Position numbers and translations under genes: made by a program. The notes under the pieces are model-generated. The model saw only the letters and a program-made list of their open reading frames with translations, had not been told where the DNA came from and did not search any database. Positions 28,407 through 38,372 of a stretch of DNA of 64,000 nt are shown piece by piece. The stretch comes from Betaproteobacteria bacterium SCN1 (GTDB taxonomy: Bacteria; Pseudomonadota; Gammaproteobacteria; Burkholderiales; Thiobacillaceae): NCBI GenBank assembly GCA_008923315.1, contig WBSF01000007.1, positions 62,001 through 126,000 on the forward strand, read 5' to 3'. Each line of letters begins with the position of its first letter. Within the stretch, counting starts at the first letter, position 1.

Positions 28407-29969
28407 TTGGCGCCCCGGGGACGACGCGGCCGCGTCATCGCGTCGCTTGCGCTCAGCGCCCTCGCCGGCGCGCTCGCGGTGGCGGGATTCGCGCCCTACG
28501 GGCACTGGCCGCTGACCCTGCTGAGCCTCGTGCTGCTGTTCGCCGCATGCGGACGCGCGCCATCGGCGCGGTGGGGGATCGCGCTCGGCTTCGCCTGGGG
28601 GCTCGGCTTCTTTCTCGCGGGCGTGAGCTGGATATTCGTCAGCCTGCACGACTACGGCGGCATGCCGGCCGGACTCGCCGCGCTCGCCACCCTGCTTTTC
28701 TGCGCCTTTCTCGCCCTGTTTCCCGCCGCGGCCGGAGGACTGGCTGCGGCGACAGCGAATCCGGCTGTGCGACTGCTGCTGGCCCTGCCGCTCGCGTGGG
28801 GCGCGAGCGAGTGGGTACGCGGCTGGATTTTCACCGGTTTCCCCTGGCTCGCCGTCGGCTACTCGCAGGTGCCCGACGGCCCGCTGGCCGGTTTCGCGCC
28901 GCTCGTCGGCGCTTACGGCGTGGGCTATCTGCTCGCGCTCGTCGCCGCCCTGCTCGCCTGGGCCGCTTCGCGGCGCGGCCCGCTCGCGCCGCGCCTGTGG
29001 GGCATCGCGGCGGCCGCCGCCTGCTGCGTGGCCGGACTCGCCTTGCGCGACGCAAGCTGGACGACCCCGGCAGGCCCGCCCACCTCGGTCTCACTGCTGC
29101 AGGGCAACGTGTCGCAGGATATGAAATGGCGCCCCGAAGTCACGCTGGAGACACTCCGGCTCTACGCACGTCAGGCCGCCGCCGTGCCCGCGCAATTGAT
29201 CGTGTTGCCGGAAACGGCATTGCCGGTTTTCGAATCCGACCTGCCCGAACGCTATCGCACGGCGCTGACCGACCTCGGACGCGCCCACGGGGGCGACCTG
29301 CTGATCGGCATGCCGACCGGCGATCTCGCGGGCGCCTACTACAACAGCGTGATCAGCCTGGGCACGGCGCCGACGCAGCGCTACAGCAAGATCCATCTGG
29401 TGCCGTTCGGCGAATACCTGCCGTGGCGCGCGGTGTGGGGCTGGGTGCTCGACGTGTTGCACATTCCCTTGTCGGATTTCGCACGCGGCGCGATCGACCA
29501 GCGCCCGCTCGCCATCGGCGGGCAACGCGTGGCGGCCAACATCTGCTACGAGGATGCGTTCGGCGAGGAGATCATCCGCCAGTTGCCCGAGGCGACGGTG
29601 CTAGCGAACGTGAGCAACCTGGCCTGGTTCGGCGATTCGCTGGCGCCCTGGCAGCATGCGCAGATGTCGCAGATGCGGGCGCTGGAGACGGGCCGCATGA
29701 TGCTGCGCGCGACCAATACGGGACTGACCACGATCATCGACGCACGGGGCCGGATCGCCGCGGCGCTGCCGCTCTTCCAGCCCGGCACGCTGTCGGGCAG
29801 TCTGCAAGGCTATGCCGGCGCGACGCCTTATGTCCGTTTCGGTAACGGACCGGTGCTCGCGCTCTGGGGCGTCCTCGCCGTCGTCTGGTTCGCGCTTTAT
29901 CGGCGAGGGAAAGACCGTAGCCGCACAGTCGCCGAAACGGCCACCGCCACGCTCAGGCAGCGGCCCTGA
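28407..29969 (+). CDS. lnt: Apolipoprotein N-acyltransferase
   Basis: Lnt adds the third acyl chain to lipoproteins in the inner membrane. The 520-residue protein has about eight membrane helices and a periplasmic nitrilase-like domain (about 220-470) with the catalytic Glu in VLPETALPVF, Lys in SKIHLVPFGEY and Cys in NICYEDAFGEE. A TTG at 28407, 2 bp after pyrC', is the only start that avoids a long overlap and retains the first helix. Its last 17 bp overlap the convergent GGDEF gene. Confidence 0.93.
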   Translation: MAPRGRRGRVIASLALSALAGALAVAGFAPYGHWPLTLLSLVLLFAACGRAPSARWGIALGFAWGLGFFLAGVSWIFVSLHDYGGMPAGLAALATLLFCAFLALFPAAAGGLAAATANPAVRLLLALPLAWGASEWVRGWIFTGFPWLAVGYSQVPDGPLAGFAPLVGAYGVGYLLALVAALLAWAASRRGPLAPRLWGIAAAAACCVAGLALRDASWTTPAGPPTSVSLLQGNVSQDMKWRPEVTLETLRLYARQAAAVPAQLIVLPETALPVFESDLPERYRTALTDLGRAHGGDLLIGMPTGDLAGAYYNSVISLGTAPTQRYSKIHLVPFGEYLPWRAVWGWVLDVLHIPLSDFARGAIDQRPLAIGGQRVAANICYEDAFGEEIIRQLPEATVLANVSNLAWFGDSLAPWQHAQMSQMRALETGRMMLRATNTGLTTIIDARGRIAAALPLFQPGTLSGSLQGYAGATPYVRFGNGPVLALWGVLAVVWFALYRRGKDRSRTVAETATATLRQRP

Positions 29970-31395
29970 TGCGGGTGGCGTTGCGCCCGCTGCGCTTGGC
30001 TTCGAGCAACGCAGCGTCGGCGCGGGCGAGCGCCTCGTTTTCCTGCTTGTCGTCGCGGCTGTATTCCGACAGCCCGCCGCTCCAGGACAGCTTCTGTGTC
30101 ACGCCGGGAATCAGTTCCACGCTTTCGGGCATGTTCGCACGCAGGCGCTCGGCCAGTTCCTGGGCGCGCTCCAGCGGCGTGAAAGGGAACAGCACGCAGA
30201 ATTCGTCGCCACCCAGCCGGGCGATGAAGTCGCTGTTGCGCAAGGCGCCCTTGAGCGCGTTGCCGAACTTGATGATGAGCTGGTCGCCGGCCTCGTGACC
30301 GAAGGTATCGTTCACCTGCTTGAAATTGTCGATGTCCAGGATCAGCAGGCTGTGCGACCAGCCGTCCTTGAGGCTGGCGAACAGCTCCTTCTGCTTTTCG
30401 TCGAAGCTGCGGCGGTTGTTGACCTGCGACAGATGGTCGAGCCGCGCCTGCGAGGTCGCTTCCTTCTGCCGGCCCAGCATCACTTTGCCAAGCTTCATCA
30501 TGGTTTCGAGCGGCGTCGCGAATTCAGCGAGGTTGACCGCATAGTCGCTGCGCAGGCGTTGCTGGCGCAGATCGTTGGTCAGCTTGACGAGGGTGCGAAG
30601 GTTGTCCGACACGCGGTTTCTCACCGTCATGGTGATTGCCATGACCAGAACGGCGATCACCAGACTGACGACCAGCCAGCCCAATGCGTAGGGTGCGATG
30701 TTTTCGATGGCACGCGGATCGTTGCGCCACACGGCAATGGTCCACGGCGTGCCGGCAAGCGCGATCCAGTTGGGGGGATTGCGCTGTTTGATCGCCTGAT
30801 TGCCGCGCCGCATCAGTACGCTCACGGTTCCGTCGCCCTGGCTCTGCTGCAGTTCGGCATAGGCGGCCGCATCGGGCAGCGGCAGCGTGTCGAACAGCGT
30901 CTGCAACTGCGGCAGACTTTGCTCGACAATGACGAAACCGAGTCGCTGTCCGTCGGCGTTGGTCACGGGATTCGAGATGGCCAGACTGAAGGTGGCGGCG
31001 GCCCCCGCCCCGCCCTGACCCGCACTGGTGATGAGGCGACGCGTATCGCCGGGCAGAAAGCCTGGCAGCAGCTGGCGCTGCCCGTCGGTGACGAACAGCA
31101 CGGTCGCATCCTGGTTCAGCGCATGCAGATTGGCCGCCTGCGCCTGGCAGGTTTCCGGCGATCCCGTCGAGAAACAGGCCAGTGTCTGCGGGTGCGCGGC
31201 AATCCGTGCGGCGCTCTTCCGCATGGCCTGGGCGAGAAATTCGATCTGCGCGGCCATGACCGGCTTGTCGAGCTCGTCCCCGGCCGGCAGCGGCTGCGGT
31301 CGCGTCTGATAAACCGCGAGCGTGACGAGCCCTGCCAGCAGCACGAGTGCTGCGGCCAGGATCAGGCCGAATCGCGATATGGATGTGTGGGGCAT
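29953..31395 (-). CDS. Diguanylate cyclase with periplasmic sensor (GGDEF)
   Basis: The protein of 480 residues has a membrane helix (about 8-32), a ~200-residue periplasmic domain with CACHE-like features, a second helix (about 230-255), a coiled linker and a GGDEF domain at the C-terminus. The active site reads RLGGDEFCVL and an upstream DIDNFKQVNDTFGH motif is intact, so it should make cyclic di-GMP. No clear RxxD inhibitory site was identified. The ATG at 31395 lacks a strong ribosome site; a GTG at 31419 is an alternative. Confidence 0.9.
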   Translation of the reverse strand: MPHTSISRFGLILAAALVLLAGLVTLAVYQTRPQPLPAGDELDKPVMAAQIEFLAQAMRKSAARIAAHPQTLACFSTGSPETCQAQAANLHALNQDATVLFVTDGQRQLLPGFLPGDTRRLITSAGQGGAGAAATFSLAISNPVTNADGQRLGFVIVEQSLPQLQTLFDTLPLPDAAAYAELQQSQGDGTVSVLMRRGNQAIKQRNPPNWIALAGTPWTIAVWRNDPRAIENIAPYALGWLVVSLVIAVLVMAITMTVRNRVSDNLRTLVKLTNDLRQQRLRSDYAVNLAEFATPLETMMKLGKVMLGRQKEATSQARLDHLSQVNNRRSFDEKQKELFASLKDGWSHSLLILDIDNFKQVNDTFGHEAGDQLIIKFGNALKGALRNSDFIARLGGDEFCVLFPFTPLERAQELAERLRANMPESVELIPGVTQKLSWSGGLSEYSRDDKQENEALARADAALLEAKRSGRNATRIRAAA

Positions 31396-31571
31396 ATCGA
31401 ATGCGCCAGCAGGCACCAACCTCTTAGTATGTCTGTTCTCCGCAGGGGCGAACCCCGCGTCGGATCGGGTGTTCGCAGTCTATGCACCCAGTGAACAGCA
31501 AAATCCGTGCCCCGGTCCGCATAGCGGGCCGGAAACCGGACTTTTTCACATACGTGTAAAAAAAACCGACA

Positions 31572-32018
31572 TTACTGCCGGCCGGTGCTGCCGAAGCCGC
31601 CTTCGCCCCGCTGACTCGTCTCGAATGCGTCCACGAGGTTGAATGTAGCCTGAACGACGGGCACGATGACCAGCTGCGCCAGCCGCTCCATCGGCACCAG
31701 TTCGAACGGCTGCTGCCCGCGATTCCACGCCGACACCATGAGCTGGCCCTGGTAGTCCGAGTCGATCAGCCCGACCAGATTGCCCAGCACGATGCCGTGC
31801 TTGTGGCCCAGCCCCGAGCGCGGCAGGATCAGCGCGCAATAGCCGGGGTCGGCGAGATGAATCGCCATGCCGGTCGGCACGAGCTGCGTTTCCCCCGGCT
31901 GGAGCGTCAGCGGTGCGTCGATGCAGGCGCGCAGATCGAGCCCGGCCGAACCGGCCGTGGCATAGGCCGGCAGGCTGTCGCGCAGCCGGGCGTCGAGAAT
32001 CCTCACATCCATCTTCAT
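31572..32018 (-). CDS. dut: Deoxyuridine 5'-triphosphate nucleotidohydrolase
   Basis: dUTPase hydrolyses dUTP to dUMP, keeping uracil out of DNA. The 148-residue protein has the five trimeric dUTPase motifs in order, including [34 protein letters not shown] and [11 protein letters not shown]. The start is an ATG 6 bp before a second in-frame ATG. It follows coaBC by 16 bp on the same strand, the usual coaBC-dut order. Confidence 0.96.
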   Translation of the reverse strand: MKMDVRILDARLRDSLPAYATAGSAGLDLRACIDAPLTLQPGETQLVPTGMAIHLADPGYCALILPRSGLGHKHGIVLGNLVGLIDSDYQGQLMVSAWNRGQQPFELVPMERLAQLVIVPVVQATFNLVDAFETSQRGEGGFGSTGRQ

Positions 32019-32034
32019 GTTCGTCGAGATATCG

Positions 32035-33240
32035 TCAGTCGTTGAGGTGCGCCACGATGTGGGCGACCAGGGCACGGGCCTGGGCCGCCTTGTCGGCACG
32101 CGGCAGGGGATGGGCGCCCGCATCGTCGAACAGGACGAGTTCGGCCGTCTCGCGGCCGAAGGTCTCCTGCGCCAGATTGCCGACAAGCAGCGGCAGTTTC
32201 TTGTTGCGCCGCTTGGCTTCCGCGTGCTCGGCCAGCCGTTCGGTCTCGGCGGCGAAGCCCACGCAGAAGGGCGCATCCGGCCGCGCGGCGACCTCGGCCA
32301 GAATGTCCGGATTGGGCACCAGCGTCAGCATACGCCCGCTGCCGTCTTTCTTGAGCTTCTGCGCCGCCGCGTTTTCCGGCCGATAGTCGGCGACCGCCGC
32401 AACCGCGACGAACACGTCGGCCGGCAATTCCGCCAGCACGGCCGCGTGCATCTCGCCGGCAGTCTCCACGTCGATGCGCCGCACGCCGGCCGGGGTCGGC
32501 AGGCAGGTCGGCCCCGACACCAGACAGACTTCGGCGCCCGCCTCGCGGGCCGCGGCGGCCACGGCGTAGCCCATCCTGCCCGAGCTGCGGTTGGTGAGCC
32601 CGCGCACCGGGTCGATCGGCTCGAACGTGGGCCCGGCGGTCACGAGCACGCGCCGGCCTGCCAGCGGTTGCGGGCCGAACAGCGCCGTCACGCCGGCCAG
32701 TAGTTCCGACGGCTCCAGCATCCGGCCCAGTCCGACGTCGCCGCAGGCCTGCACGCCGGACGCCGGGCCCAGCACGTGCACACCGTCGGCTGCCACCTGC
32801 GCCAGATTGCGCGCGGTCGCCGCCGCCAGCCACATCGCGCGGTTCATTGCCGGCGCCACCGCCAGCGGGCCGCTGCGCGCCAGGCACAGCGTCGACAGCA
32901 GATCGTCGGCCTGCCCCTGCGCGAGCCGGGCGAGAAAATCGGCCGTGGCCGGCGCCACCACGATGAGATCGGCTTCGCGCGCCGCCTGGATGTGCGGCAT
33001 GCCGTCGCCCACGGCATCGGACCAGATCGAGGTCAGCACGGGCTTGCCCGACAGCGCCTGAAACGTCAGCGGCGCGACGAAACGGCACGCCGCCTCGGTC
33101 ATGACGACGCGCACGTCCGCCCCCGCCAGCACCAGCAGGCGGCAGAATTCGGCCGCCTTGTACGCGGCGATGCCGCCCGTGATGCCGAGGAGTATGCCTT
33201 TACCGTTCAGGGACACGTCTTGATTGCCCGCGCTTTCCAT
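32035..33240 (-). CDS. coaBC: Phosphopantothenoylcysteine decarboxylase / phosphopantothenate-cysteine ligase
   Basis: CoaBC carries out two steps of coenzyme A synthesis. The 401-residue protein has the CoaC flavin domain ([18 protein letters not shown], then the catalytic His in [18 protein letters not shown], and PAMNRAMW), then the CoaB ligase domain ([20 protein letters not shown]). The N-terminus begins at an ATG at 33240. The promoter region it shares with the divergent radC is only 34 bp and holds an 18 bp perfect palindrome. Confidence 0.96.
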   Translation of the reverse strand: MESAGNQDVSLNGKGILLGITGGIAAYKAAEFCRLLVLAGADVRVVMTEAACRFVAPLTFQALSGKPVLTSIWSDAVGDGMPHIQAAREADLIVVAPATADFLARLAQGQADDLLSTLCLARSGPLAVAPAMNRAMWLAAATARNLAQVAADGVHVLGPASGVQACGDVGLGRMLEPSELLAGVTALFGPQPLAGRRVLVTAGPTFEPIDPVRGLTNRSSGRMGYAVAAAAREAGAEVCLVSGPTCLPTPAGVRRIDVETAGEMHAAVLAELPADVFVAVAAVADYRPENAAAQKLKKDGSGRMLTLVPNPDILAEVAARPDAPFCVGFAAETERLAEHAEAKRRNKKLPLLVGNLAQETFGRETAELVLFDDAGAHPLPRADKAAQARALVAHIVAHLND

Positions 33241-33257
33241 AGAATGTCGACATTCTA
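33240..33257. promoter_or_regulatory. 18 bp perfect palindrome between coaBC and radC
   Basis: TAGAATGTCGACATTCTA is self-complementary at every position and occupies half of the 34 bp divergent spacer. Its first base is the start codon base of coaBC, so a bound protein would block both promoters. It does not match the usual LexA box (CTGT-N8-ACAG). The regulator is unknown. Confidence 0.55.
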
Positions 33258-33274
33258 CGGGAGGGAAAATCGTC

Positions 33275-33949
33275 ATGGCGATTCGGGACTGGCCGGAAGA
33301 CGCGCGGCCGCGCGAGAAACTGTTGCGCCGGGGCGCGGCCGCACTGACCGATGCCGAACTGGTCGCCGTGTTTCTGCGCACGGGCATGGTCGGCAAGAGC
33401 GCGGTCGATCTGGGACGCGAACTCCTCGAACGCTTCGGTGGGCTGGGCGGCCTGTGCCGCGCCGACCGACGCGCCGCCTGCGCCGCACCTGGCGTAGGCG
33501 AAGCGAAATACGCGCTGCTGCAGGCGGTGATGGAAATGGCCCGCCGCACGCTGGCGGAAGACATGCGGTCGGGCGACGCGCTGACTTCGCCGGATGCCGT
33601 GCGCGACTATCTGCGCCTGCTGCTGCGCGGCAAGGAATACGAAGTTTTCTGCTGCGTCTTTCTGGATGCGCAGCATCGCGTGATCGCGGTCGAGGAGCTG
33701 TTTCGCGGCACCCTCACCCAGACCAGCGTCTACCCGCGCGAAATCGTCAGGCGCGCGCTCCACCACAATGCCGCCGCGCTGGTGCTGGCCCACAACCACC
33801 CGAGCGGCTCGACCGAACCCAGCCCGGCCGACCACCGGCTGACCCGCCATCTGGCCGAGGCGCTGGCGCTGGTGGATGTGCGCGTGCTCGATCATTTCAT
33901 CGTCGCGGGCCCGTCTGCCCTGTCTTTTCGCGAGGCCGGCCACCTCTGA
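33275..33949 (+). CDS. radC: RadC-family (JAB/MPN) protein
   Basis: The 224-residue protein has an N-terminal helix-hairpin-helix region and a C-terminal JAB-like metal-binding domain with [14 protein letters not shown] and the conserved glutamate upstream. RadC was named for DNA repair, but its true role is unclear. GGGAGGG precedes the ATG at 33275. The gene is divergent from coaBC and followed by the promoter for rpmB. Confidence 0.95.
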   Translation: MAIRDWPEDARPREKLLRRGAAALTDAELVAVFLRTGMVGKSAVDLGRELLERFGGLGGLCRADRRAACAAPGVGEAKYALLQAVMEMARRTLAEDMRSGDALTSPDAVRDYLRLLLRGKEYEVFCCVFLDAQHRVIAVEELFRGTLTQTSVYPREIVRRALHHNAAALVLAHNHPSGSTEPSPADHRLTRHLAEALALVDVRVLDHFIVAGPSALSFREAGHL

Positions 33950-33950
33950 C

Positions 33951-33980
33951 TTGCTCCGGGCACATCCGTTATGGTATAAA
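33951..33980 (+). promoter_or_regulatory. Sigma70-type promoter of rpmB-rpmG
   Basis: TTGCTC, an 18 bp spacer, then TATAAA, about 90 bp upstream of the rpmB ATG and just after the radC stop. Confidence 0.6.
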
Positions 33981-34070
33981 TCGCGGTTTTCGGGCCGGCC
34001 CGCGGCCGCCCCGTACCGAAAACTCCATCGGGGCTCGCCCCGGCAAACCATTTTTTTCTGGAGCAGCATC

Positions 34071-34307
34071 ATGGCTCGCGTATGTGTCGTGACGGGCAAG
34101 AAGCCCATGGTCGGGAACAACGTTTCCCACGCCAACAACAAAACCAAGCGCCGCTTCCTGCCCAACCTGCAATACCGCCGGTTCTGGGTCGAGAGCGAAA
34201 ACCGCTGGGTGCGCCTGCGCCTGTCCAATGCGGCGCTTCGCACCATCGACAAGAACGGCATCGATGCCGTGCTGGCCGACCTCCGCGCACGCGGCGAAGC
34301 GGTCTAA
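34071..34307 (+). CDS. rpmB: 50S ribosomal protein L28
   Basis: The 78-residue product reads [20 protein letters not shown] and [20 protein letters not shown], as expected for bacterial L28, and lacks the zinc-binding cysteines of the C+ type apart from one. TGGAGC stands before the ATG. It is co-transcribed with rpmG, 15 bp downstream, the usual arrangement in proteobacteria. Confidence 0.98.
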   Translation: MARVCVVTGKKPMVGNNVSHANNKTKRRFLPNLQYRRFWVESENRWVRLRLSNAALRTIDKNGIDAVLADLRARGEAV

Positions 34308-34322
34308 TCCGGGAGAACGATC

Positions 34323-34490
34323 ATGGCTAAAGGCGGACGCGAAAAGATCAAGCTGGAGTCCACGGCGGGCACCGGCCATTTCTACACCACCACCAAGAAC
34401 AAGAAGACCATGCCCGAGAAGATGGAGATCAGCAAGTTCGATCCCAAGGCACGCAAGCATGTGATGTACAAGGAAACGAAACTGAAGTAG
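34323..34490 (+). CDS. rpmG: 50S ribosomal protein L33
   Basis: The 55-residue product ([20 protein letters not shown]) is typical of L33 of the cysteine-free type. GGGAG precedes the start. A strong terminator follows at 34514-34549. Confidence 0.98.
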   Translation: MAKGGREKIKLESTAGTGHFYTTTKNKKTMPEKMEISKFDPKARKHVMYKETKLK

Positions 34491-34513
34491 GCCCTTCGGG
34501 CAAATCCCACACC

Positions 34514-34549
34514 CAAAACAAAACCCGCCATCTGGCGGGTTTTGTTTTG
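34514..34549 (+). terminator. Bidirectional terminator after rpmG
   Basis: A 16 bp stem (34515-34530 with 34533-34548) has a GC-rich CCCGCCA/TGGCGGG core and is flanked by A-rich and T-rich sides. It can stop transcription of rpmG and of the convergent desaturase gene. Confidence 0.9.
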
Positions 34550-34585
34550 TCCGGCCCGCCGGCACGCGCCGGCGGGAACAAGGAA

Positions 34586-35761
34586 TTACGCGTAGCTGCG
34601 CAGACGGACCGAGAAATCCTTCAGGGAAGGAATGCCGCTGTCCTCGGCCCGTTTGCACCAGGCCTGCAACTGCTCCAGCAACTGCTCGTGGCTGGCGGTC
34701 GAACGCCCCCACAGGGCCGCCAGCTCCTGGCGCATGCGGTAGACCGTCTGCAGACGCTCACTGCGATCCAGCAGACCGTCGAGATCGGCCTTGTCCGTTG
34801 CGGCCAGATCGGCCGGTTCCTTGTGCAGCCAGCGACGGAAACTGTCCAGGTTCCAGTGTTCCGGCAGATGGGTATTCGTTTTGAGCTTGGCGATCTCGCT
34901 GGCGGCATCGGCGCGCACGCTGCGCACAAAGCGGGTCATCACGTCATAGCGGTGCGTAATGATGGCCTGCAGCGTGTCGAGATCGCACAGCGGCTTGGCG
35001 GGGCGCCATTTCACGGTTGGCGCAACCTTGCGCACGGTGGCCAGACGCACATAGGACATCAGCTTGATGTAGAGCCAACCGATGTCGAATTCGTACCATT
35101 TGTTCGACAGCCGCGCCGACGTGCCGTAGGCGTGGTGATTGTTGTGCAGTTCCTCGCCCCCGATGAGGATGCCCCAGGGGAAGATGTTGGTCGAAGCGTC
35201 TTCGCAGGCGAAATTGCGATAGCCCCAGTAGTGGCCGATACCGTTGATGATGCCGGCCGCGGTCAGCGGAATCCAGATCATCTGCACCGCCCAGATGGTG
35301 AGGCCGATCGGGCCGAACAACACCAGATTGATCGCCAGCATCAACACGATGCCTTTGGCGGAGTACGGGGTATAGAGCTTGCGTTCGATCCAGTCGTCGG
35401 GCGTGCCGTGGCTGTATTTTTCGATGGTTTCGCGGTTCTTGGCTTCGGCGCGATAGAGCTCCGCCCCTTCCCAGAACACCTTCTTGATGCCACGGGTCTG
35501 CGGGCTGTGCGGATCGTCTTCGGTTTCGCACTTGGCGTGATGCTTGCGGTGGATCGCCACCCATTCGCGGGTGACCATACCGGTGGTGAGCCACAGCCAG
35601 AAACGGAAGAAATGGCTGACGACAGGGTGCAGATCGACTGCACGATGGGCCTGCGAACGGTGCAGGTAGATGGTGACGGCCGCAATGGTGATATGGGTCA
35701 GCCCCAGCGCCACCAGGACATAGCCCCACCAGGGCAGATCAATCAGACCGAGTTGCGTCAT
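34586..35761 (-). CDS. Membrane fatty acid desaturase (delta-9 type)
   Basis: The 391-residue membrane protein has the three histidine boxes of acyl-CoA/lipid desaturases: HRSQAHR, HRKHHA and HNNHHA. Four membrane helices lie around them. An extra C-terminal ~130 residues form a soluble helical region, longer than in typical ~300-residue bacterial desaturases. It would introduce double bonds and adjust membrane fluidity. The start at 35761 has a following hydrophobic helix and avoids 7 extra residues from an upstream ATG. Confidence 0.92.
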   Translation of the reverse strand: MTQLGLIDLPWWGYVLVALGLTHITIAAVTIYLHRSQAHRAVDLHPVVSHFFRFWLWLTTGMVTREWVAIHRKHHAKCETEDDPHSPQTRGIKKVFWEGAELYRAEAKNRETIEKYSHGTPDDWIERKLYTPYSAKGIVLMLAINLVLFGPIGLTIWAVQMIWIPLTAAGIINGIGHYWGYRNFACEDASTNIFPWGILIGGEELHNNHHAYGTSARLSNKWYEFDIGWLYIKLMSYVRLATVRKVAPTVKWRPAKPLCDLDTLQAIITHRYDVMTRFVRSVRADAASEIAKLKTNTHLPEHWNLDSFRRWLHKEPADLAATDKADLDGLLDRSERLQTVYRMRQELAALWGRSTASHEQLLEQLQAWCKRAEDSGIPSLKDFSVRLRSYA

Positions 35762-35818
35762 GCGCACTCCAAAAGAAGACAATGCAGTCCGCTAAAATAA
35801 GGCCAAACCCCAAAAAAA

Positions 35819-37117
35819 TCAAGGTTTTTCTTGCGCAGGCCCGGGCTCGGAGACCATGCGTACCACCCGTTGCGGGAAGGGAATATCGATGCCCGCGGCC
35901 TTGAATCGCCGCCAGATCGCCCAGTTGATATCCGAGCGCAACGCGCCCTGACCTTCATTGGGATCCCGTATCCATATCCCCAGTTCGAGATTGATGCCGT
36001 TGTCGGCAAATTCCTTGAGAAACACTCTGGGGGCATTGGTCGATTCCTGCATCACCCGCGGCTGCTCGCACGCCGCTTCGAGCAGCAATGCACGCGCCTG
36101 ATCGAGATCGGTATCGTAGGCGACCTGGACCGGAATGCCGACGCGGACGATGGATTTGCTCAACGAATGATTGACCACCGTCTGGGTGATCAGCATTTCG
36201 TTCGGCACGATGCTCTCGGCCCCGTCGGCCGAGCGTAGCAGCGTGTATCGGGTATTGATCCGGCTGACCTCGCCGTATTTGCCGTCGATGGTGACCAGAT
36301 CGCCGATGCGCACCGAGCGGTCGAGCAGGATGATGAAGCCGGAAATATAGTTGCTCGCCACTTTCTGCAGACCGATACCGATGCCCACCCCCAGCGCGCC
36401 GCCAAAGACCGACAGGACGGTGAGATCGATACCGACCGCCGGCAGGGCCACCAGCACCGCGAGAATCAGCAGAATCGTGCGCACCGCCTTCGACAGGGCC
36501 ATGCGCAGTGACAGATTGATCTGGCTGAACCCCATCAACCGGTTTTCCACCAGCCTGGCGACCGTCAGCGCCGCGATCAACGCGACCAGGATAACCGCCG
36601 CCGCCTGGAACAGCAGCCACAGGGAAAACCGGCTGCCGCCCGACTGGAATGACAACGCCTCCATCCCGGCCTGGATGCGCGGTAACAGTCCCGTGATGTG
36701 CAGGGCGAAGGCCCCCCAGATCAGCCAGGCCGCCGTTCGTTCCCAGACCTTCAGCGATTCCCGCGGTTCGAATACGTAGCGCAGGGCATAGACCGCCAGC
36801 CGTACGCCGACCAGCGCGAGCAGCAGAGGCACTGCCAGATTCAGCAGATGCGTGTTGGCCAGACCGAGCTGCGCGACCTCGCGTCCGACCAGCAGAGCCA
36901 GCAGCATCAGGAGCGGAAAGCCGGCACTGTGCACGCCCTCGCGTCCAATCGACCACAAGTCGGCCACGCCGGCGATGCGGGATTTGAGCAGGCGCATCGC
37001 GCCCCATGCCGCAAGCGCGCAGAGCGCCAGGATGGCAACCTGCCAGAGCAGGTCGACATCGCGACTGTCCTCGATCAGACGGGTGACGAGATTGTCGAAC
37101 GGGACAGACGGAGCCAC
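35819..37117 (-). CDS. MscS-family mechanosensitive ion channel
   Basis: The 432-residue protein has about five membrane helices followed by the conserved MscS core: the pore helix AFGGALGVGIGIGLQKVASNY-like stretch (GGALGVGIGIGLQKVA), the beta domain with RIGDLVTIDGKYGEVSRINT, and a C-terminal vestibule. It should open under membrane tension to release osmolytes. Length exceeds E. coli MscS (286) because of the extra N-terminal helices. The GTG start lies 10 bp after fadL. Confidence 0.9.
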   Translation of the reverse strand: MAPSVPFDNLVTRLIEDSRDVDLLWQVAILALCALAAWGAMRLLKSRIAGVADLWSIGREGVHSAGFPLLMLLALLVGREVAQLGLANTHLLNLAVPLLLALVGVRLAVYALRYVFEPRESLKVWERTAAWLIWGAFALHITGLLPRIQAGMEALSFQSGGSRFSLWLLFQAAAVILVALIAALTVARLVENRLMGFSQINLSLRMALSKAVRTILLILAVLVALPAVGIDLTVLSVFGGALGVGIGIGLQKVASNYISGFIILLDRSVRIGDLVTIDGKYGEVSRINTRYTLLRSADGAESIVPNEMLITQTVVNHSLSKSIVRVGIPVQVAYDTDLDQARALLLEAACEQPRVMQESTNAPRVFLKEFADNGINLELGIWIRDPNEGQGALRSDINWAIWRRFKAAGIDIPFPQRVVRMVSEPGPAQEKP

Positions 37118-37127
37118 GCGGCGAAAC

Positions 37128-38345
37128 TCAGAAGGTATGCGTCAGCTGGACTGAAAGGATGTCGACCGCGGAGTCGTATTCGCCGCTCAGCAGCAGGCCG
37201 CCGCGTGTTTCGTCGATGCGCGCATCGCTGACGAAGAGATGTGCGTACCCTACGTCGATCAGGCTGCTGGGCGACAGGCGGTACTGCGCACCGAACGCCA
37301 GCCAGGTCCTGTCTTCATCCGGAATCCGCGCGGTACGGAATTGATCCGACACCGGCGTCTCATCGTACGCGATACCGCCCCGCAACGTGAGCCGGTCGTT
37401 CAGGCGATAGTTCGCGCCGAGCGCGACGCGGTAGCTGTCATCCCAGTTTTCCGTCGTCGGCGGCACGATGCTGGCACCCGCGCCGTTGACGATATTGAGC
37501 AGATCGAAACTGCTCCAGCCCATCCAGGACACGTCCGCCATCACATCCCAGCGGTCGTTCAGGCGGTGGAAAAGGGAGAGCGAGATCGAGTCGGGCAGGG
37601 TCACGTCGGCATACGCCGGAGTGACGACAACGGCGCCGTTTACTTTCAGGTCCCCTTCCAGGGTGTGATCGACTTTCGACCGATAGGCCAGGCCCAGCCG
37701 CGTGCTGTCGCTCGCCTGCCACAACAGGCCGAGATTGAAGCCCCAGCCGTAATCGTCGCCCTTGATCACGCCGACCGCGGGCGGCAGGCCCGCGCCGGTC
37801 GCATTGCTGAGGGTCGCTTCGATGTACTGGATACTGAGTCCCGCGCCCAGCGACAGCGCGTCGTTGAGTTTCCAGGCGATGGACGGGTTGACGTTGATCG
37901 TCTTCAGTTCCGATTTGACGGCATGGATGCGCCCGACCCATGTGCTGTCGTAATCGGTCTTCAGACCGAACGGCGCGAACGCGCCGATTCCCAGATGCAC
38001 GTCGGGCGTCAGCCGGAATGCGTAATAGGCGTTGGGCACGAAAGCGACGCCGCCGGCATCGCCGCCGTTCCCGCCCCCGATGTTGGGCGTGACGGTGCCA
38101 TTGAACTCGGCCTTCGGCCTGATGAGATGGCCTGCCATGACGACCTGGCGATCCGGCAGCATCGTCATGCCGGCCGGGTTGAAGAAGATCGTGCTGGCAT
38201 CCTGTGCGCTGGCGGCCTGGCCGGCGTAGGCGTTGCCCAGTCCGCTGGCGTTCTGTTCGATCAAGGCGTAGCCAGCGGCATGCGCGGCGGAACCGTAAGC
38301 CGCGAGGGCGAGGCAGGCGGCCAGTCGGCCTGTACGTAACGGCAT
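37128..38345 (-). CDS. FadL-family outer-membrane transport protein
   Basis: A signal peptide (ending AAHA) precedes a mature N-terminus reading GYALIEQNASGLGNAYAGQA, which with the NPA motif (FFNPAGMT) is typical of the FadL/OmpP1/TodX barrel. The 405-residue protein ends LSVQLTHTF with a C-terminal Phe, as outer-membrane barrels do. It probably admits long-chain fatty acids or hydrophobic compounds. GGGAG precedes the start. The acyl-CoA ligase gene ends 27 bp upstream on the same strand, so the two likely form a fatty-acid uptake and activation unit. Confidence 0.92.
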   Translation of the reverse strand: MPLRTGRLAACLALAAYGSAAHAAGYALIEQNASGLGNAYAGQAASAQDASTIFFNPAGMTMLPDRQVVMAGHLIRPKAEFNGTVTPNIGGGNGGDAGGVAFVPNAYYAFRLTPDVHLGIGAFAPFGLKTDYDSTWVGRIHAVKSELKTINVNPSIAWKLNDALSLGAGLSIQYIEATLSNATGAGLPPAVGVIKGDDYGWGFNLGLLWQASDSTRLGLAYRSKVDHTLEGDLKVNGAVVVTPAYADVTLPDSISLSLFHRLNDRWDVMADVSWMGWSSFDLLNIVNGAGASIVPPTTENWDDSYRVALGANYRLNDRLTLRGGIAYDETPVSDQFRTARIPDEDRTWLAFGAQYRLSPSSLIDVGYAHLFVSDARIDETRGGLLLSGEYDSAVDILSVQLTHTF

Positions 38346-38372
38346 GGAAGTCTCCCGTGTTATGCGATGAAA

